Shown here in pieces: positions 21,966-30,319 of a DNA stretch of 44,239 bases. The notes below the pieces were generated by a model. That model saw nothing but the letters and a program-made list of their open reading frames with translations, ran no database searches and was not told the origin of the DNA. This stretch comes from Thermoanaerobaculia bacterium (GTDB lineage Bacteria > Acidobacteriota > Thermoanaerobaculia > Multivoradales > Multivoraceae), in NCBI GenBank assembly GCA_022826745.1, contig JAJDUI010000013.1, positions 1-44,239 on the forward strand, given 5' to 3'. The position numbers and the translations under genes were made by a program. Within the stretch, counting starts at the first letter, position 1, and the number at the start of each line of letters is the position of its first letter.

Positions 21966-23135
21966 ATGCGGGTCGCAGTCGTCTGGAACTACGGTACGCC
22001 GCTCCGGCAGTGCAGCTTCCGGTTCGAGGAGTACATCCGCGGGCTCGAGGCGCTCGGCCACGAGGCGTTCGTTGCCTGTCCCGAATCGTCGAACGACGGC
22101 TTTCCCGTGCCGATCGTCTCGCCGCCGGGCGGCGGCGGCCTGGAGGACGAGGAGTTCTGGCGCGGCCTCGAGGCCGACGTGGCGATCGTGCCTTCCTTCC
22201 ACCAGATGTCGGGCCTGCTGGAGCGGATCCGCGGCGCCGGCGTGCGCACGATCGCGATGGGCGACTCGGACGGCCAGATGGGTCTGCGCGCGTTTCCCCT
22301 GGCCACGCTGCGCCGGAAGGTCTTCTCGGGCACGGCCGACCGCAGCCGCCAGCTCCGGCAACTCCGCTTCCTGGCCCGGCGCTACCTGCTCTCGTTCCGC
22401 CGGACCGACCCGCAGGACGCCGAGTTCGTCCGCAGCGCGGGGGAGTCCGACGTGCTCATCCTCGGTTGCGAGGAAGCGAAGGTCCACTTCCGCCGCTTCC
22501 TTCGCGCGGCCGGCGCGGCGGATCTCCAGGACCGGGTTCACGTCTCACCGCTCGCCATCCACCGGGTCTACGTCGATTCGCCCGACCTCGGACGGGAACG
22601 CCGGGGCATGGTGGCGATCGGCCGCTGGGACGATCCCCAGAAGAACGCTCCGCTGCTGGTGCGGGCGCTTGCGCGCTACTTCGGTCGAGCCGGCCGCGAG
22701 GCGCGCGGGGAGCCGGTCAGCATCTTCGGTCCGGGCGCCGAGAGTCTCTTCGGCGAGCTCAACCGGCGCTTCCCGAACGTCGAGCACCACGGGCCGCAGT
22801 ACCCGGAAGTGCTTGCCGACGCGCTGGCCGGCAGCCGCTTCATCGTCTTCTCGTCGCGGTGGGAAGGCGCGCCGCACGCCGGCTGCGAGGCGCTGTCCAT
22901 GGGAGCGACCGTGGTTGGCACGCCGATCCCGAGCCTTCGGAGCTGGTCCGAGGGCGGCGCCTACGGTCGCGTCGCCTCCGCGCACCGCGCCGGGCCGCTG
23001 GCCTCGGCGATAGCGGAGGAACAGGCGGCGTGGCGGCGCGGCGAACGCCACCCGGCTAGCATCGCCAAGGTATGGCGCCAGCGGAGTTCCGGCCGCGGCG
23101 TCTGCCAGACGATGCTCGAGGCCCTGTCCGCATGA
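21966..23135 (+). CDS. Glycosyltransferase of the GT1/GT4 (GT-B) type
   Basis: A 389-residue protein. The N-terminal Rossmann-like half begins MRVAVVWNYGTPLRQCSFRF and includes ADVAIVPSFHQMSGLLERIR. The C-terminal half shows a typical GT-B donor domain: GRWDDPQKNAPLLVRALARY (about residues 220-239), VSIFGPGAESLFGEL, HGPQYPEVLADALAGS and the nucleotide-sugar end motif SRWEGAPHAGCEALSMGATV (about 299-318). It probably transfers a sugar from a nucleotide donor to a cell-surface or secondary-metabolite acceptor. It leads a three-gene same-strand group with a radical SAM enzyme and a sugar-type oxidoreductase. The acceptor is unknown. Confidence 0.85.
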   Translation: MRVAVVWNYGTPLRQCSFRFEEYIRGLEALGHEAFVACPESSNDGFPVPIVSPPGGGGLEDEEFWRGLEADVAIVPSFHQMSGLLERIRGAGVRTIAMGDSDGQMGLRAFPLATLRRKVFSGTADRSRQLRQLRFLARRYLLSFRRTDPQDAEFVRSAGESDVLILGCEEAKVHFRRFLRAAGAADLQDRVHVSPLAIHRVYVDSPDLGRERRGMVAIGRWDDPQKNAPLLVRALARYFGRAGREARGEPVSIFGPGAESLFGELNRRFPNVEHHGPQYPEVLADALAGSRFIVFSSRWEGAPHAGCEALSMGATVVGTPIPSLRSWSEGGAYGRVASAHRAGPLASAIAEEQAAWRRGERHPASIAKVWRQRSSGRGVCQTMLEALSA

Positions 23136-23155
23136 CGCCTTCACGTGCAGACCGA

Positions 23156-23236
23156 GTGTCGGTGCGCCCCGTGTCGGTGCGCCGGCCTTCTGGCCGGCCT
23201 CTGGTGTCGGTGCGCCGGCCTTCTGGCCGGCTTCTG
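23156..23236. repeat. Three tandem type II arms
   Basis: Three successive GTGTCGGTGCGCC units, the second and third complete with GCCGGCC-TTCT-GGCCGGC, fill the gap between the glycosyltransferase and the radical SAM gene. The array ends 11 bases before the GTG start codon of the next gene and may influence its translation. Confidence 0.9.
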
Positions 23237-23247
23237 GAGCTCTGACC

Positions 23248-25368
23248 GTGTCCCCGTTCCAACGCCGTCCGCTCGAGGTCATCCTCGACACCACCGAGCG
23301 CTGCAACCTGAAGTGCAAGATGTGCTACTTCTCGGCCGTCGACCGACTGCAGTTCCTGCCCTTCGACCGCCAGTTGTCCCGGAACGGCATGATGCCGCTC
23401 GAGACCTTCTCCCGGGTCGCGGCCGACCTCTTCCCCCGTGCCCGCCGGGTCGCCCTGGGCTGCGCGGCCGAGCCGCTGGTGCACCCGAAGTTCATCGACA
23501 TCGTTCGCGAAGCCGGCAGCTACGGCGTTCCCGACCTGTGGTTCCCGACCAACCTGCTGCCGCTGACGCCCGCCAAGGCCGAGGCGATCTGCGAGGCCGG
23601 AGTGAGCACGGTCGGCGTGTCGATGGACGGCACCAGCGCGGAGACCTACGAGGCGATCCGGGTCGGCGGCAAGTTCGACCGGCTGATGCGTTCGCTCGAC
23701 CTGCTGAACGAGGTCCGGCGGGGCGGTGCCACCGGGCTTCGGCTGATCTTCGTGTGGATGCGAACGAACCGCGGCGATCTCGCCGACCTGCCTCGCTTCG
23801 CCGAGGAAGTCGGCGCCAGTGAGCTGGACGTCCGCTTCGTGGCGCCGACCGCTCACGTGAGCGCCGAGGACGAACTGCTCGACGACGAGGACCCCGGCGC
23901 GCTGCGCGCCGAACTCGCCGCCACGGCCGAGGACGCGGCCGTTCGCGGGCTTCGTCTCGTCTCCTATCCGGACTTCGGCAACGGCCAGCCCGTTGGTTTC
24001 CGCGGCCACCTGATGCGCTGGCGGGCGCGCCTCTACGATCGTCAGCGGCTGCGCGGCCGCTTCCGCACCGCGGTCGCCGGCTGCGCCTGGCCCGGCCACA
24101 CGGTGGTGGTCCGGCCCAACGGCGCGGTCTCGCCGTGCATCTTCTGGGAAGAGCAGCCGATCGGTCTGTACCCGGAGACTTCGCTGCGCGAGGTCGAACG
24201 CTCGCCGTTGCTGGCGGAGATCGTCGATGGGCTGAAGAGCGGGAATCCTTGCGGCACTTGCAATACGTGCACCGAGCGGAAGCATGCGCTGTACTTCCGG
24301 TTGCAGTGGCGGCAGCAGGCGGGGGAGAGGTTGGAGCAGTTGGGGGCCGGGCCGGGTAGTGGGGGTGTGGCGGAGGAAGGTCGGGAAGAAGGTCGGCCTT
24401 CGGCCGGCGAGTCTCCGCCGCCTTCGGCGGCAGCCGGCCAGAAGGCCGGCGCACCGACACCGACACCGACGCTCGGCGCACCGACACTCGCGGCGCCGGG
24501 TCTTCCGAGCCCCACCGCCTGGATCGCGGAGCACGTTCCCGCCGAACCCTTCGACCGCGTCCTCCTCGTCGGCGACGAAGCATGGGCCCACGAACTCCTC
24601 AACGCAGGCTTCGCAAAGCAAGTCGACATCGTCACATCAAGTGCCAGTGCCAGTGCCGGTGCGCCGGCCTTCTGGCCGGCATCCGGCGAGCCGCGAAGCG
24701 GCGAGCCCGAGCCTCCGCGAAGCAGCGAGCCCGCCCCTCCACAAATCCACCACCTCCCCATCCACCCCCGCCGTCCGCAACTCCCAACCGCCGCCTACCA
24801 GGCCGCCTGCTGCATCGGCGGCCTCTCCTCCCACCTCCGGCTGGAGCGGCTCCTCGACGCCGTGCTCGACGCCCTGGAGCCGGGCGGCCGCCTCTTCGTT
24901 GACGACTACGTCGGCCCGGCGCGCCACCGGTGGAACCGCCGCACGGGCGCTGCCGCCGCTGCCGCCTACCGCCGGCTGCCGGCCGCGGTTCGGCGCTTCG
25001 AACGGCTGCCCATGCCGCCCGTGGAAGGCGACTGCGCCAGGGCCACGCGCTCCGGCGACGTGGCCCGCCTGATCCGCACCGGTTTCCGGGTCGAGTCCGT
25101 GCGCCCCTACGGCGGCGACCTGGTCGCGCCGCTCGCCACGTCCGTCGACTGGGGCCGGCTGCCGGAGGCCGACTTCCAGCGCCTGGTGGAGGGCTCCGGC
25201 GCCGGCGCCGGCCACTACGCCCTGACGGTGGCCCGTCCCCGCGCCGGCTGGCAGCGCCGGCTCGCCGGGATGCGCTACCGCATTGGCCCCAAAGTCCGTC
25301 GTGTCTTCATTTACGAGCCCCGGCGCGCTCGCGACCTGGCGTTCCAGGCGCTGCGCGGAAAGGTCTGA
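23248..25368 (+). CDS. Radical SAM/SPASM protein fused to a methyltransferase-like domain, with two repeat-derived inserts
   Basis: A 706-residue protein. The radical SAM domain has Cys19, Cys23 and Cys26 in CNLKCKMC, then VGVSMDGTSAETYEAI. A SPASM-type domain with auxiliary-cluster Cys follows (GCAWPG, SPCIFWEE and NPCGTCNTC near residues 335-342). Residues about 380-415 derive from a palindromic element (GRPSAGESPPPSAAAGQKAGAPT). The C-terminal part looks like a class I SAM methyltransferase (FDRVLLVGDEAWAHELLNAG, LEPGGRLFVDDYVGPARHRW), itself interrupted near 470-487 by a second element (GAPAFWPASGEPRSGEP). The substrate is unknown. The GTG at 23248 is the chosen start. The stop lies three bases before the next gene. 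Confidence 0.85.
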   Translation: MSPFQRRPLEVILDTTERCNLKCKMCYFSAVDRLQFLPFDRQLSRNGMMPLETFSRVAADLFPRARRVALGCAAEPLVHPKFIDIVREAGSYGVPDLWFPTNLLPLTPAKAEAICEAGVSTVGVSMDGTSAETYEAIRVGGKFDRLMRSLDLLNEVRRGGATGLRLIFVWMRTNRGDLADLPRFAEEVGASELDVRFVAPTAHVSAEDELLDDEDPGALRAELAATAEDAAVRGLRLVSYPDFGNGQPVGFRGHLMRWRARLYDRQRLRGRFRTAVAGCAWPGHTVVVRPNGAVSPCIFWEEQPIGLYPETSLREVERSPLLAEIVDGLKSGNPCGTCNTCTERKHALYFRLQWRQQAGERLEQLGAGPGSGGVAEEGREEGRPSAGESPPPSAAAGQKAGAPTPTPTLGAPTLAAPGLPSPTAWIAEHVPAEPFDRVLLVGDEAWAHELLNAGFAKQVDIVTSSASASAGAPAFWPASGEPRSGEPEPPRSSEPAPPQIHHLPIHPRRPQLPTAAYQAACCIGGLSSHLRLERLLDAVLDALEPGGRLFVDDYVGPARHRWNRRTGAAAAAAYRRLPAAVRRFERLPMPPVEGDCARATRSGDVARLIRTGFRVESVRPYGGDLVAPLATSVDWGRLPEADFQRLVEGSGAGAGHYALTVARPRAGWQRRLAGMRYRIGPKVRRVFIYEPRRARDLAFQALRGKV
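24391..24488. repeat. Type II right arm with interior, inside the radical SAM gene
   Basis: GGCCTTCGGCC and CCGCCTTCGGCGG hairpins, then right arm GCCGGCC-AGAA-GGCCGGCGCACCGACACC, followed by decayed copies of the ACCGACAC end. In frame; forms the linker between the SPASM and methyltransferase-like domains. Confidence 0.9.
24656..24709. repeat. Type II left arm inside the methyltransferase-like domain
   Basis: CCGGTGCGCCGGCC-TTCT-GGCCGGC followed by the ATCCGGCGAGCC, GCCGC-GAA-GCGGC and GAGCCCG interior seen in other type II copies. In frame. Confidence 0.9.
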
Positions 25369-25371
25369 AAC

Positions 25372-27603
25372 GTGGTTGCTACCGTTCGTTGGGGAATCAT
25401 CGGCCCGGGCGCCATCGCCCGCGTCTTCGCCACCGCAATCGATGGGCTGGACGGTCACGAAATCGTGGCCGTCGGCAGCCGCGCCCCGGAGCGTGCGCTC
25501 GCCTTCAACGCCGAGCGCGGCTACGTGGACGCCGAGGCCGGCACCTACCGGGACCTGGTGCGCAGCGAGTCGGTCGACGCCGTCTACGTCGCCAGTCCCC
25601 ATCCCGGTCACCTGGAACATGCGACGCTGGCGCTCCGGCACGGCAAGGCGGTGCTCTGCGAGAAGCCGCTCTGCGTCAACGCCTCCGAGGCCCGCCGGCT
25701 GTGCGAAATCGCCCGCGAGCGGGGGCGGCCGCTGCTCGAGGCCATGTGGACCCGCTTCCTGCCCGCGACCCAGCGGGCCGCCGACTGGATCGCCAACGGC
25801 ACGATCGGAGAGCCGAGCCGGGTGGTCTGCTCCTTCGGCTTCCACGCGGCGTTCGATCCGGATAGCCGGCTCTACGATCCCGAACTGGGCGGCGGCAGCC
25901 TGCTCGATATCGGCTGCTACACGTTGTCGCTGGCGTCGCTCGCTTTCGGGGAGCGGGTGACCGGCGGCAACATCCCGCAGATCGAGGTCCGCGCCGATCT
26001 CGCTCCGTCCGGGGTCGACGAGAACTGCAGGATCGTCCTGCGTTTCGGGGACGGCGCCGAGGCGTACCTCGAGTCCTCGATCAGCCAGGCCCTCTCCGCC
26101 ACCGGCGTCGTCCAGGGCGACGGCGGGAGGATCGTGATTCCGGACTTCTGGCGCGCCCAGACGCTCAAGCTGGAGTGCGAGACGCAGGACGTCGCCACAC
26201 TGGAGTGCCCCTTCCTCTGCAACGGCTACGAGTACCAGGCGCTCGAACTCGAACGAATGCTCCGCGACGGCGACATCGAGAGCCCTTTCCTGCCGCACGC
26301 GGAGTCCATCGGGCTGATCGAACTGATGGACGAACTCCGCCGCCGCATGGGCGTCCAGTACCCCTTCGAAACAAGCATCGGCGTCACCGCCGGCGTCCAC
26401 CGCGCCATGACCTACCGCCGTTTCCGAGGCGCGACGCCCGCAGCCGAGGGCCCCGGCCCTGGCGACGAAAGTGCTCTGGGTGCGCGGGTCTTCCGACCCG
26501 CATCAGACGCGATGCCGCGAAGCGGCGAGCCCGAACCCCTCCACCTCCCCCGCCTCATCCTCGGCACGATGTCCCTCAACGACGAAACCCCCGCCGCCCG
26601 GGACGACGCCGACGCCCTCCTCGACGCCGCCTTCGAGAACGGCCTCTCCGCGGTCGACACCGGCCACGTCTACGGCAGCGGCGCCTCCGAGCGCGCCATC
26701 GGCCACTGGCTCGAGCGCTGCGGTCTCGCCGACGACGTCTTCGTCCTGTCCAAGGGCTGCCACCCCGATGAAGCGGGACCCCGCGTCAACCCCGAGGCCC
26801 TGGCCCGGGACCTCGCGGAGTCGCTCGACCGGCTGCGGTTGCCGGCGGTCGACCTCTACATGCTGCACCGGGACGATCCGGCGGTGCCGGTGGGCGAGAT
26901 GGTCGACGCCTTCGCCGAACACCTCGCGGCCGGCCGGCTGCGCGCCTACGGATTCTCCAACTGGACCCGCGCGCGGATCGAAGAGGCCTGCGACTACGCG
27001 GAAGCGAACGACCGTCCGCTGCCCGCGGCGTCGAGCCCCAACCTCTCGCTCGCCGACCAGGTCAAGGACCCGTGGGGCGGGGGCTGCGCCACCCTGACGG
27101 GGGCGGCGGCCGCCGAGGACCGCGAGTGGCACCGCGAGACGGGCATGGCCATCTTCGCCTGGTCGTCCCTGGCGCGCGGCCTGTTTTCCGGCCGGGTCAG
27201 CCGCCGTGCGCTGGCGGCCGATCCCGGGCTGGTCGACGAAGCCTGCCGCACCGCCTACGTCCACAACGTGAACCTCGCGCGCCTGGACCGGGTGATCGAG
27301 TTCGCGGAGGCCGGCGGCGCTTCGGTGCCCCAGATCGCGCTCGCCTGGGTGCTCGCCCAGGACCTGCCCCTTCACGCCATCGTCGGCGCGGCCACCGGGG
27401 AGGAGGTCGAGGACCTCGCCGCCGCCGCGGCCCTGACGCTGACGGACGAAGAACAGAAGTGGCTGAGCGACGGCGGCCGCCGGCCGCTCTCCATGGCCCG
27501 CGAGAGCCTGGCCAAGCGCCTCGAACGCCAGGCCATCCGCATCGGCCGCCGCCTGCCGGGCCCGATCAAGCGCCCGATCAAGCGCCTCGTAGGCCGCGCG
27601 TAG
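25372..27603 (+). CDS. Gfo/Idh/MocA oxidoreductase fused to an aldo/keto reductase
   Basis: A 743-residue two-enzyme fusion. Residues 1-360 are a Gfo/Idh/MocA dehydrogenase: Rossmann motif GIIGPGAIARVF (8-19), catalytic-type EKPLCVNASEA near 100, and GGGSLLDIGCY. Residues about 390-700 are an aldo/keto reductase (LILGTMSLND) with the tetrad residues Asp and Tyr in DTGHVYGSG, Lys in LSKG and His in MLHRDDP. The linker (about 369-388, ALGARVFRPASDAMPRSGEP) is encoded by a palindromic element. Both enzyme types use NAD(P)H on sugars or polyols, which fits the upstream glycosyltransferase. The GTG start is three bases after the radical SAM stop. Separate ancestral genes are possible, but no stop remains between the domains. 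Confidence 0.88.
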   Translation: MVATVRWGIIGPGAIARVFATAIDGLDGHEIVAVGSRAPERALAFNAERGYVDAEAGTYRDLVRSESVDAVYVASPHPGHLEHATLALRHGKAVLCEKPLCVNASEARRLCEIARERGRPLLEAMWTRFLPATQRAADWIANGTIGEPSRVVCSFGFHAAFDPDSRLYDPELGGGSLLDIGCYTLSLASLAFGERVTGGNIPQIEVRADLAPSGVDENCRIVLRFGDGAEAYLESSISQALSATGVVQGDGGRIVIPDFWRAQTLKLECETQDVATLECPFLCNGYEYQALELERMLRDGDIESPFLPHAESIGLIELMDELRRRMGVQYPFETSIGVTAGVHRAMTYRRFRGATPAAEGPGPGDESALGARVFRPASDAMPRSGEPEPLHLPRLILGTMSLNDETPAARDDADALLDAAFENGLSAVDTGHVYGSGASERAIGHWLERCGLADDVFVLSKGCHPDEAGPRVNPEALARDLAESLDRLRLPAVDLYMLHRDDPAVPVGEMVDAFAEHLAAGRLRAYGFSNWTRARIEEACDYAEANDRPLPAASSPNLSLADQVKDPWGGGCATLTGAAAAEDREWHRETGMAIFAWSSLARGLFSGRVSRRALAADPGLVDEACRTAYVHNVNLARLDRVIEFAEAGGASVPQIALAWVLAQDLPLHAIVGAATGEEVEDLAAAAALTLTDEEQKWLSDGGRRPLSMARESLAKRLERQAIRIGRRLPGPIKRPIKRLVGRA
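26476..26533. repeat. Mosaic type I arm plus type II interior inside the oxidoreductase fusion
   Basis: Type I left arm with loop TTCC (GCGGGTC-TTCC-GACCCGC), joined to the GCCGC-GAA-GCGGC and GAGCCCG interior usual for type II copies. It is read in the frame where the common TTCT loop would give a TGA stop; TTCC gives CGA (Arg). Confidence 0.9.
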
Positions 27604-27607
27604 TTCA

Positions 27608-27824
27608 CTGGGTGCGCGGGTCTTCCGACCCGCTGCCTTGTCCACTGGGTGCGCGGGTCTTCCGACCCGCTGCCTTGTCCGCTGGGTGCGCGGGTCTTCT
27701 GACCCGCTGCCGCCGCAGGCGGCCATCAACATCGTCGCCGGCCTTCGGCCGGCGGCTGTTTTCTCCGGCCTGCGCCGCTCCGCGGCTCCGGCCGGCGGGC
27801 GGGTCGGAAGACCCGCGCACCCAG
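27608..27824. repeat. Type I element with three tandem left arms, upstream of ilvD
   Basis: Left arms begin at 27608, 27645 and 27682; the first two have loop TTCC and the third TTCT. Interior hairpins GCCGCCGCAGGCGGC, GCCGGCCTTCGGCCGGC, CGCTCCGCGG and GGCTCCGGCC precede a right arm with loop GGAA, which matches the outer left arms rather than the inner one. The core from 27682 is 143 bp and nearly identical to the copy at 29638. It fills most of the 308-base gap before ilvD. Confidence 0.93.
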
Positions 27825-27911
27825 TGCACGACCGTCGTGGTGCGGGGACGCTCTACTGCACCGGGTCGTCGCTGCCGGGACCCTCCGCACCCTATGCCAT
27901 AGTCCCCCGCC

Positions 27912-29588
27912 ATGATTCGCCTCAACCGCTACTCCGCCCGCATCACCCAGGACAAGTCGCAGGGCGCCTCGCAGGCGATGCTCTACGGCGCCGGCCTCAC
28001 ACCCGACGACATGGGCAAGCCCCAGGTGGGGATCGCCAGCGTCTGGTACGAGGGCAACACGTGCAACATGCACCTGCTCGACCTCGCCGCGGCGGCCAAG
28101 GAGGGTGTGGACGGAGTCGACTGCATCGGCCTGCGCTTCAACACCGTCGGCGTCTCGGACGGCATCTCGATGGGGACGGACGGGATGAGCTACTCGCTCC
28201 AGTCCCGGGACCTCATCGCCGACTCGATCGAAACCGTGATGGCGGCGCAGTGGTACGACGCGAACGTGTCGATCCCCGGTTGCGACAAGAACATGCCGGG
28301 CTGCCTGATGGCCATCGCCCGCGTGGACCGTCCGGCGATCGTGATCTACGGCGGCACGATCCGCTCCGGCGAGTGGCGGGGCGGCAAGATCGACATCATC
28401 TCCGCCTTTCAGAGCTACGGTGAGGCGATCAGCGGGGCCCTGACCGACGACGAGCGGGAGACGATTGTCCGCCGCGCCTGCCCGGGCGCCGGCGCCTGCG
28501 GCGGCATGTACACGGCGAACACGATGGCGGCCGCGATCGAGGCCCTCGGCATGTCCCTGCCCTACAGCTCGTCGACTCCCGCGACGGCGCCGGAAAAGCT
28601 GGAGGAGTGCCGGCGCGCGGGCGCCGCCGTCAAGTCCCTGCTCGAACAGGACCTCAGACCGAGTGCGATCATGACCCGTGCCGCGTTCGAGAACGCGATG
28701 GTGCTGATCACCGTCCTCGGCGGCTCGACGAACGCGGTCCTCCATCTGCTCGCGATCGCGCAGTCGGCCGGCGTCGACCTATCGATCGACGACTTCCAGA
28801 AGGTCAGCGACAGGGTGCCCTTCCTCGCCGACCTGAAGCCCTCCGGCCAGTACCTGATGGAGGACCTGCACGACGTCGGCGGCACGCCCGCCGTGCTGCG
28901 GATGCTGCTCGAACGCGGACTGATCGACGGTGACTGCCTGACCGTCACCGGCAGGACGCTGGCCGAGAACCTGGCGCCGCTGCCGGACCTCGCGCCGGGC
29001 CAGGACGTGGTGCTGCCGTTCGACTCCCCGATCAAGGCCACCGGCCACCTCCAGATCCTCCGCGGCAACCTGGCGACCGAGGGCTCGGTGGCGAAGATCA
29101 CCGGCAAGGAAGGCGAGCGTTTCGCCGGCCCGGCCCAGGTGTACGACTCGGAGGAGGCGATGGTCGAGGCGCTGGAGCGCGGCGAGATCCGCGACGGCTC
29201 GGTGATCGTCATCCGCTACGAGGGGCCCAAGGGCGGGCCGGGCATGCCGGAGATGCTGAAGCCGACATCGGCGCTCATGGGCGCCGGCCTCGGCGACAGC
29301 GTGGCGCTGGTCACGGACGGCCGCTTCTCCGGCGGCTCGCACGGTTTCCTCATCGGTCACGTGGCGCCCGAGGCCCAGGAAGGCGGCGCCCTGGCCCTGG
29401 TCCGCGACGGCGACCGGATCGAGATCGACGCGGTGCGCAACACGATCGACGTGGCGCTCAGCGACGCCGAACTGGAGGCGCGCAGAAACGCCTGGAAACC
29501 GCCGCCGCTCAAGGCGACCCGGGGCACGCTGTACCGCTACGTGAAGACCGTCAGCTCCGCGTCGACGGGGTGTGTGACCGACGGCTGA
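27912..29588 (+). CDS. ilvD: Dihydroxy-acid dehydratase
   Basis: Dehydrates 2,3-dihydroxy-isovalerate and its methyl-valerate homologue to the 2-keto acids in valine, leucine and isoleucine synthesis. The 558-residue protein carries the three Fe-S cysteines in family contexts: [12 protein letters not shown] (about 46-57), [11 protein letters not shown] (about 120-130) and [16 protein letters not shown] (about 189-204). It also has the C-terminal [15 protein letters not shown] and [12 protein letters not shown] motifs. Length and order match IlvD. No other branched-chain gene is nearby. It is bracketed by two nearly identical palindromic elements in the same orientation. Confidence 0.97.
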   Translation: MIRLNRYSARITQDKSQGASQAMLYGAGLTPDDMGKPQVGIASVWYEGNTCNMHLLDLAAAAKEGVDGVDCIGLRFNTVGVSDGISMGTDGMSYSLQSRDLIADSIETVMAAQWYDANVSIPGCDKNMPGCLMAIARVDRPAIVIYGGTIRSGEWRGGKIDIISAFQSYGEAISGALTDDERETIVRRACPGAGACGGMYTANTMAAAIEALGMSLPYSSSTPATAPEKLEECRRAGAAVKSLLEQDLRPSAIMTRAAFENAMVLITVLGGSTNAVLHLLAIAQSAGVDLSIDDFQKVSDRVPFLADLKPSGQYLMEDLHDVGGTPAVLRMLLERGLIDGDCLTVTGRTLAENLAPLPDLAPGQDVVLPFDSPIKATGHLQILRGNLATEGSVAKITGKEGERFAGPAQVYDSEEAMVEALERGEIRDGSVIVIRYEGPKGGPGMPEMLKPTSALMGAGLGDSVALVTDGRFSGGSHGFLIGHVAPEAQEGGALALVRDGDRIEIDAVRNTIDVALSDAELEARRNAWKPPPLKATRGTLYRYVKTVSSASTGCVTDG

Positions 29589-29601
29589 GCCCGTCTCATC
29601 T

Positions 29602-29780
29602 CTGGGTGCGCGGGTCTTCCGCCCCGCTGCCTTGTCACTGGGTGCGCGGGTCTTCTGACCCGCTGCCGCCGCAGGCGGCCATCAACATCGTCGCCGGCCT
29701 CCGGCCGGCGGCTGCTTTCTCCGGCCTGCGCCGCTCCGCGGCTCCGGCCGGCGGGCGGGTCAGAAGACCCGCGCACCCAG
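29602..29780. repeat. Type I element downstream of ilvD, near-copy of the upstream one
   Basis: An outer left arm with a damaged stem (GGGTCTTCCGCCCC) at 29602, then a complete 143-bp element (29638-29780) with loops TTCT and AGAA. The core differs from the 27682-27824 copy at only a few bases. Confidence 0.93.
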
Positions 29781-29831
29781 AGAGGGTGCCGTCGTTGTGC
29801 TGTGACTCCTGCTGCCGCCGGCCCAAACGAA

Positions 29832-29857
29832 GAAAGCGGGCCTTTCGGCCCGCTTTC
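29832..29857 (-). terminator. Rho-independent terminator of the small secreted protein gene
   Basis: GAAAGCGGGCC-TTTC-GGCCCGCTTTC is a perfect 11-bp stem with a four-base loop. On the minus strand it is followed by the T-rich TTCGTTT. It lies 25 bases beyond the stop codon of the gene ending at 29882 and may also stop ilvD transcription from the other side. Confidence 0.8.
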
Positions 29858-29881
29858 AGGAATCCGCCGCTGTGAGGCGGT

Positions 29882-30226
29882 TCAGGCGGCTTCGGCTGCG
29901 CTGACGGTAACGGTGACGGTGCCGTCGTCGGCCTTCATCGCCGTGCCGGTGACCTTGGCGTTCTTGCCGCCGAGACCCTCTAGGGTCTTGATCGCGCCGG
30001 CATCGGAGGCAGCGCGGTCTATCTTGACCACGTCGTCGCCGACGAGCAGACCCATCTCGTTGCCGTCGCCCAGACACTTGGCAGCGCAACCGGCGTGACC
30101 GGCGCCCTTCTGGCCGTTGCCAAAGCAGACCATGTCGAGGACCTCGCCGGTCCAGGAATCGCCGGCGAGCGCCGGGGCGCCAAGCATCAACGAAAGGGCC
30201 AGTGCCGCGAACAGTGCCTTCTTCAT
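29882..30226 (-). CDS. Small secreted Cys-containing protein
   Basis: A 114-residue protein with a clear signal peptide (MKKALFAALALSLMLGAPALA, cleavage after residue 21). The mature start is GDSWTGEVLDMVCFGNG, then CAAKCLGDGNEMGLLVGDDVV and a C-terminal beta-rich stretch KVTGTAMKADDGTVTVTVS. The layout, with a Cys followed by a CxxxC pair and a small beta-barrel-like end, resembles uncharacterised exported proteins I recall from Acidobacteriota; Cys may bind metal or haem, but no CxxCH is present. GGAGG seven bases before the ATG and its own terminator indicate a monocistronic, well translated gene. Confidence 0.8.
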   Translation of the reverse strand: MKKALFAALALSLMLGAPALAGDSWTGEVLDMVCFGNGQKGAGHAGCAAKCLGDGNEMGLLVGDDVVKIDRAASDAGAIKTLEGLGGKNAKVTGTAMKADDGTVTVTVSAAEAA

Positions 30227-30297
30227 GCTGAGTCCTCCATCGTAGGAGCGGTTCGGGGGAGAAAAGACGAAACAGCCCGCAGGCTAACACAATTCTC

Positions 30298-30317
30298 GCC
30301 GTCCTTCGGCCGGCAGA
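30298..30317. repeat. Remnant of a palindromic element interior at the IS border
   Basis: CGTCCTTCGGCCGGCAGAG resembles the internal GGCCTTCGGCC hairpin. It abuts the left end of the insertion sequence. This may be a fragment left after IS insertion into an element, or chance similarity. Confidence 0.4.
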
Positions 30318-30319
30318 GC

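Noticed and set aside
29602..29881. Extra small gene between ilvD and the small secreted protein
   Set aside because: Open frames here are translations of the palindromic element and the terminator only.
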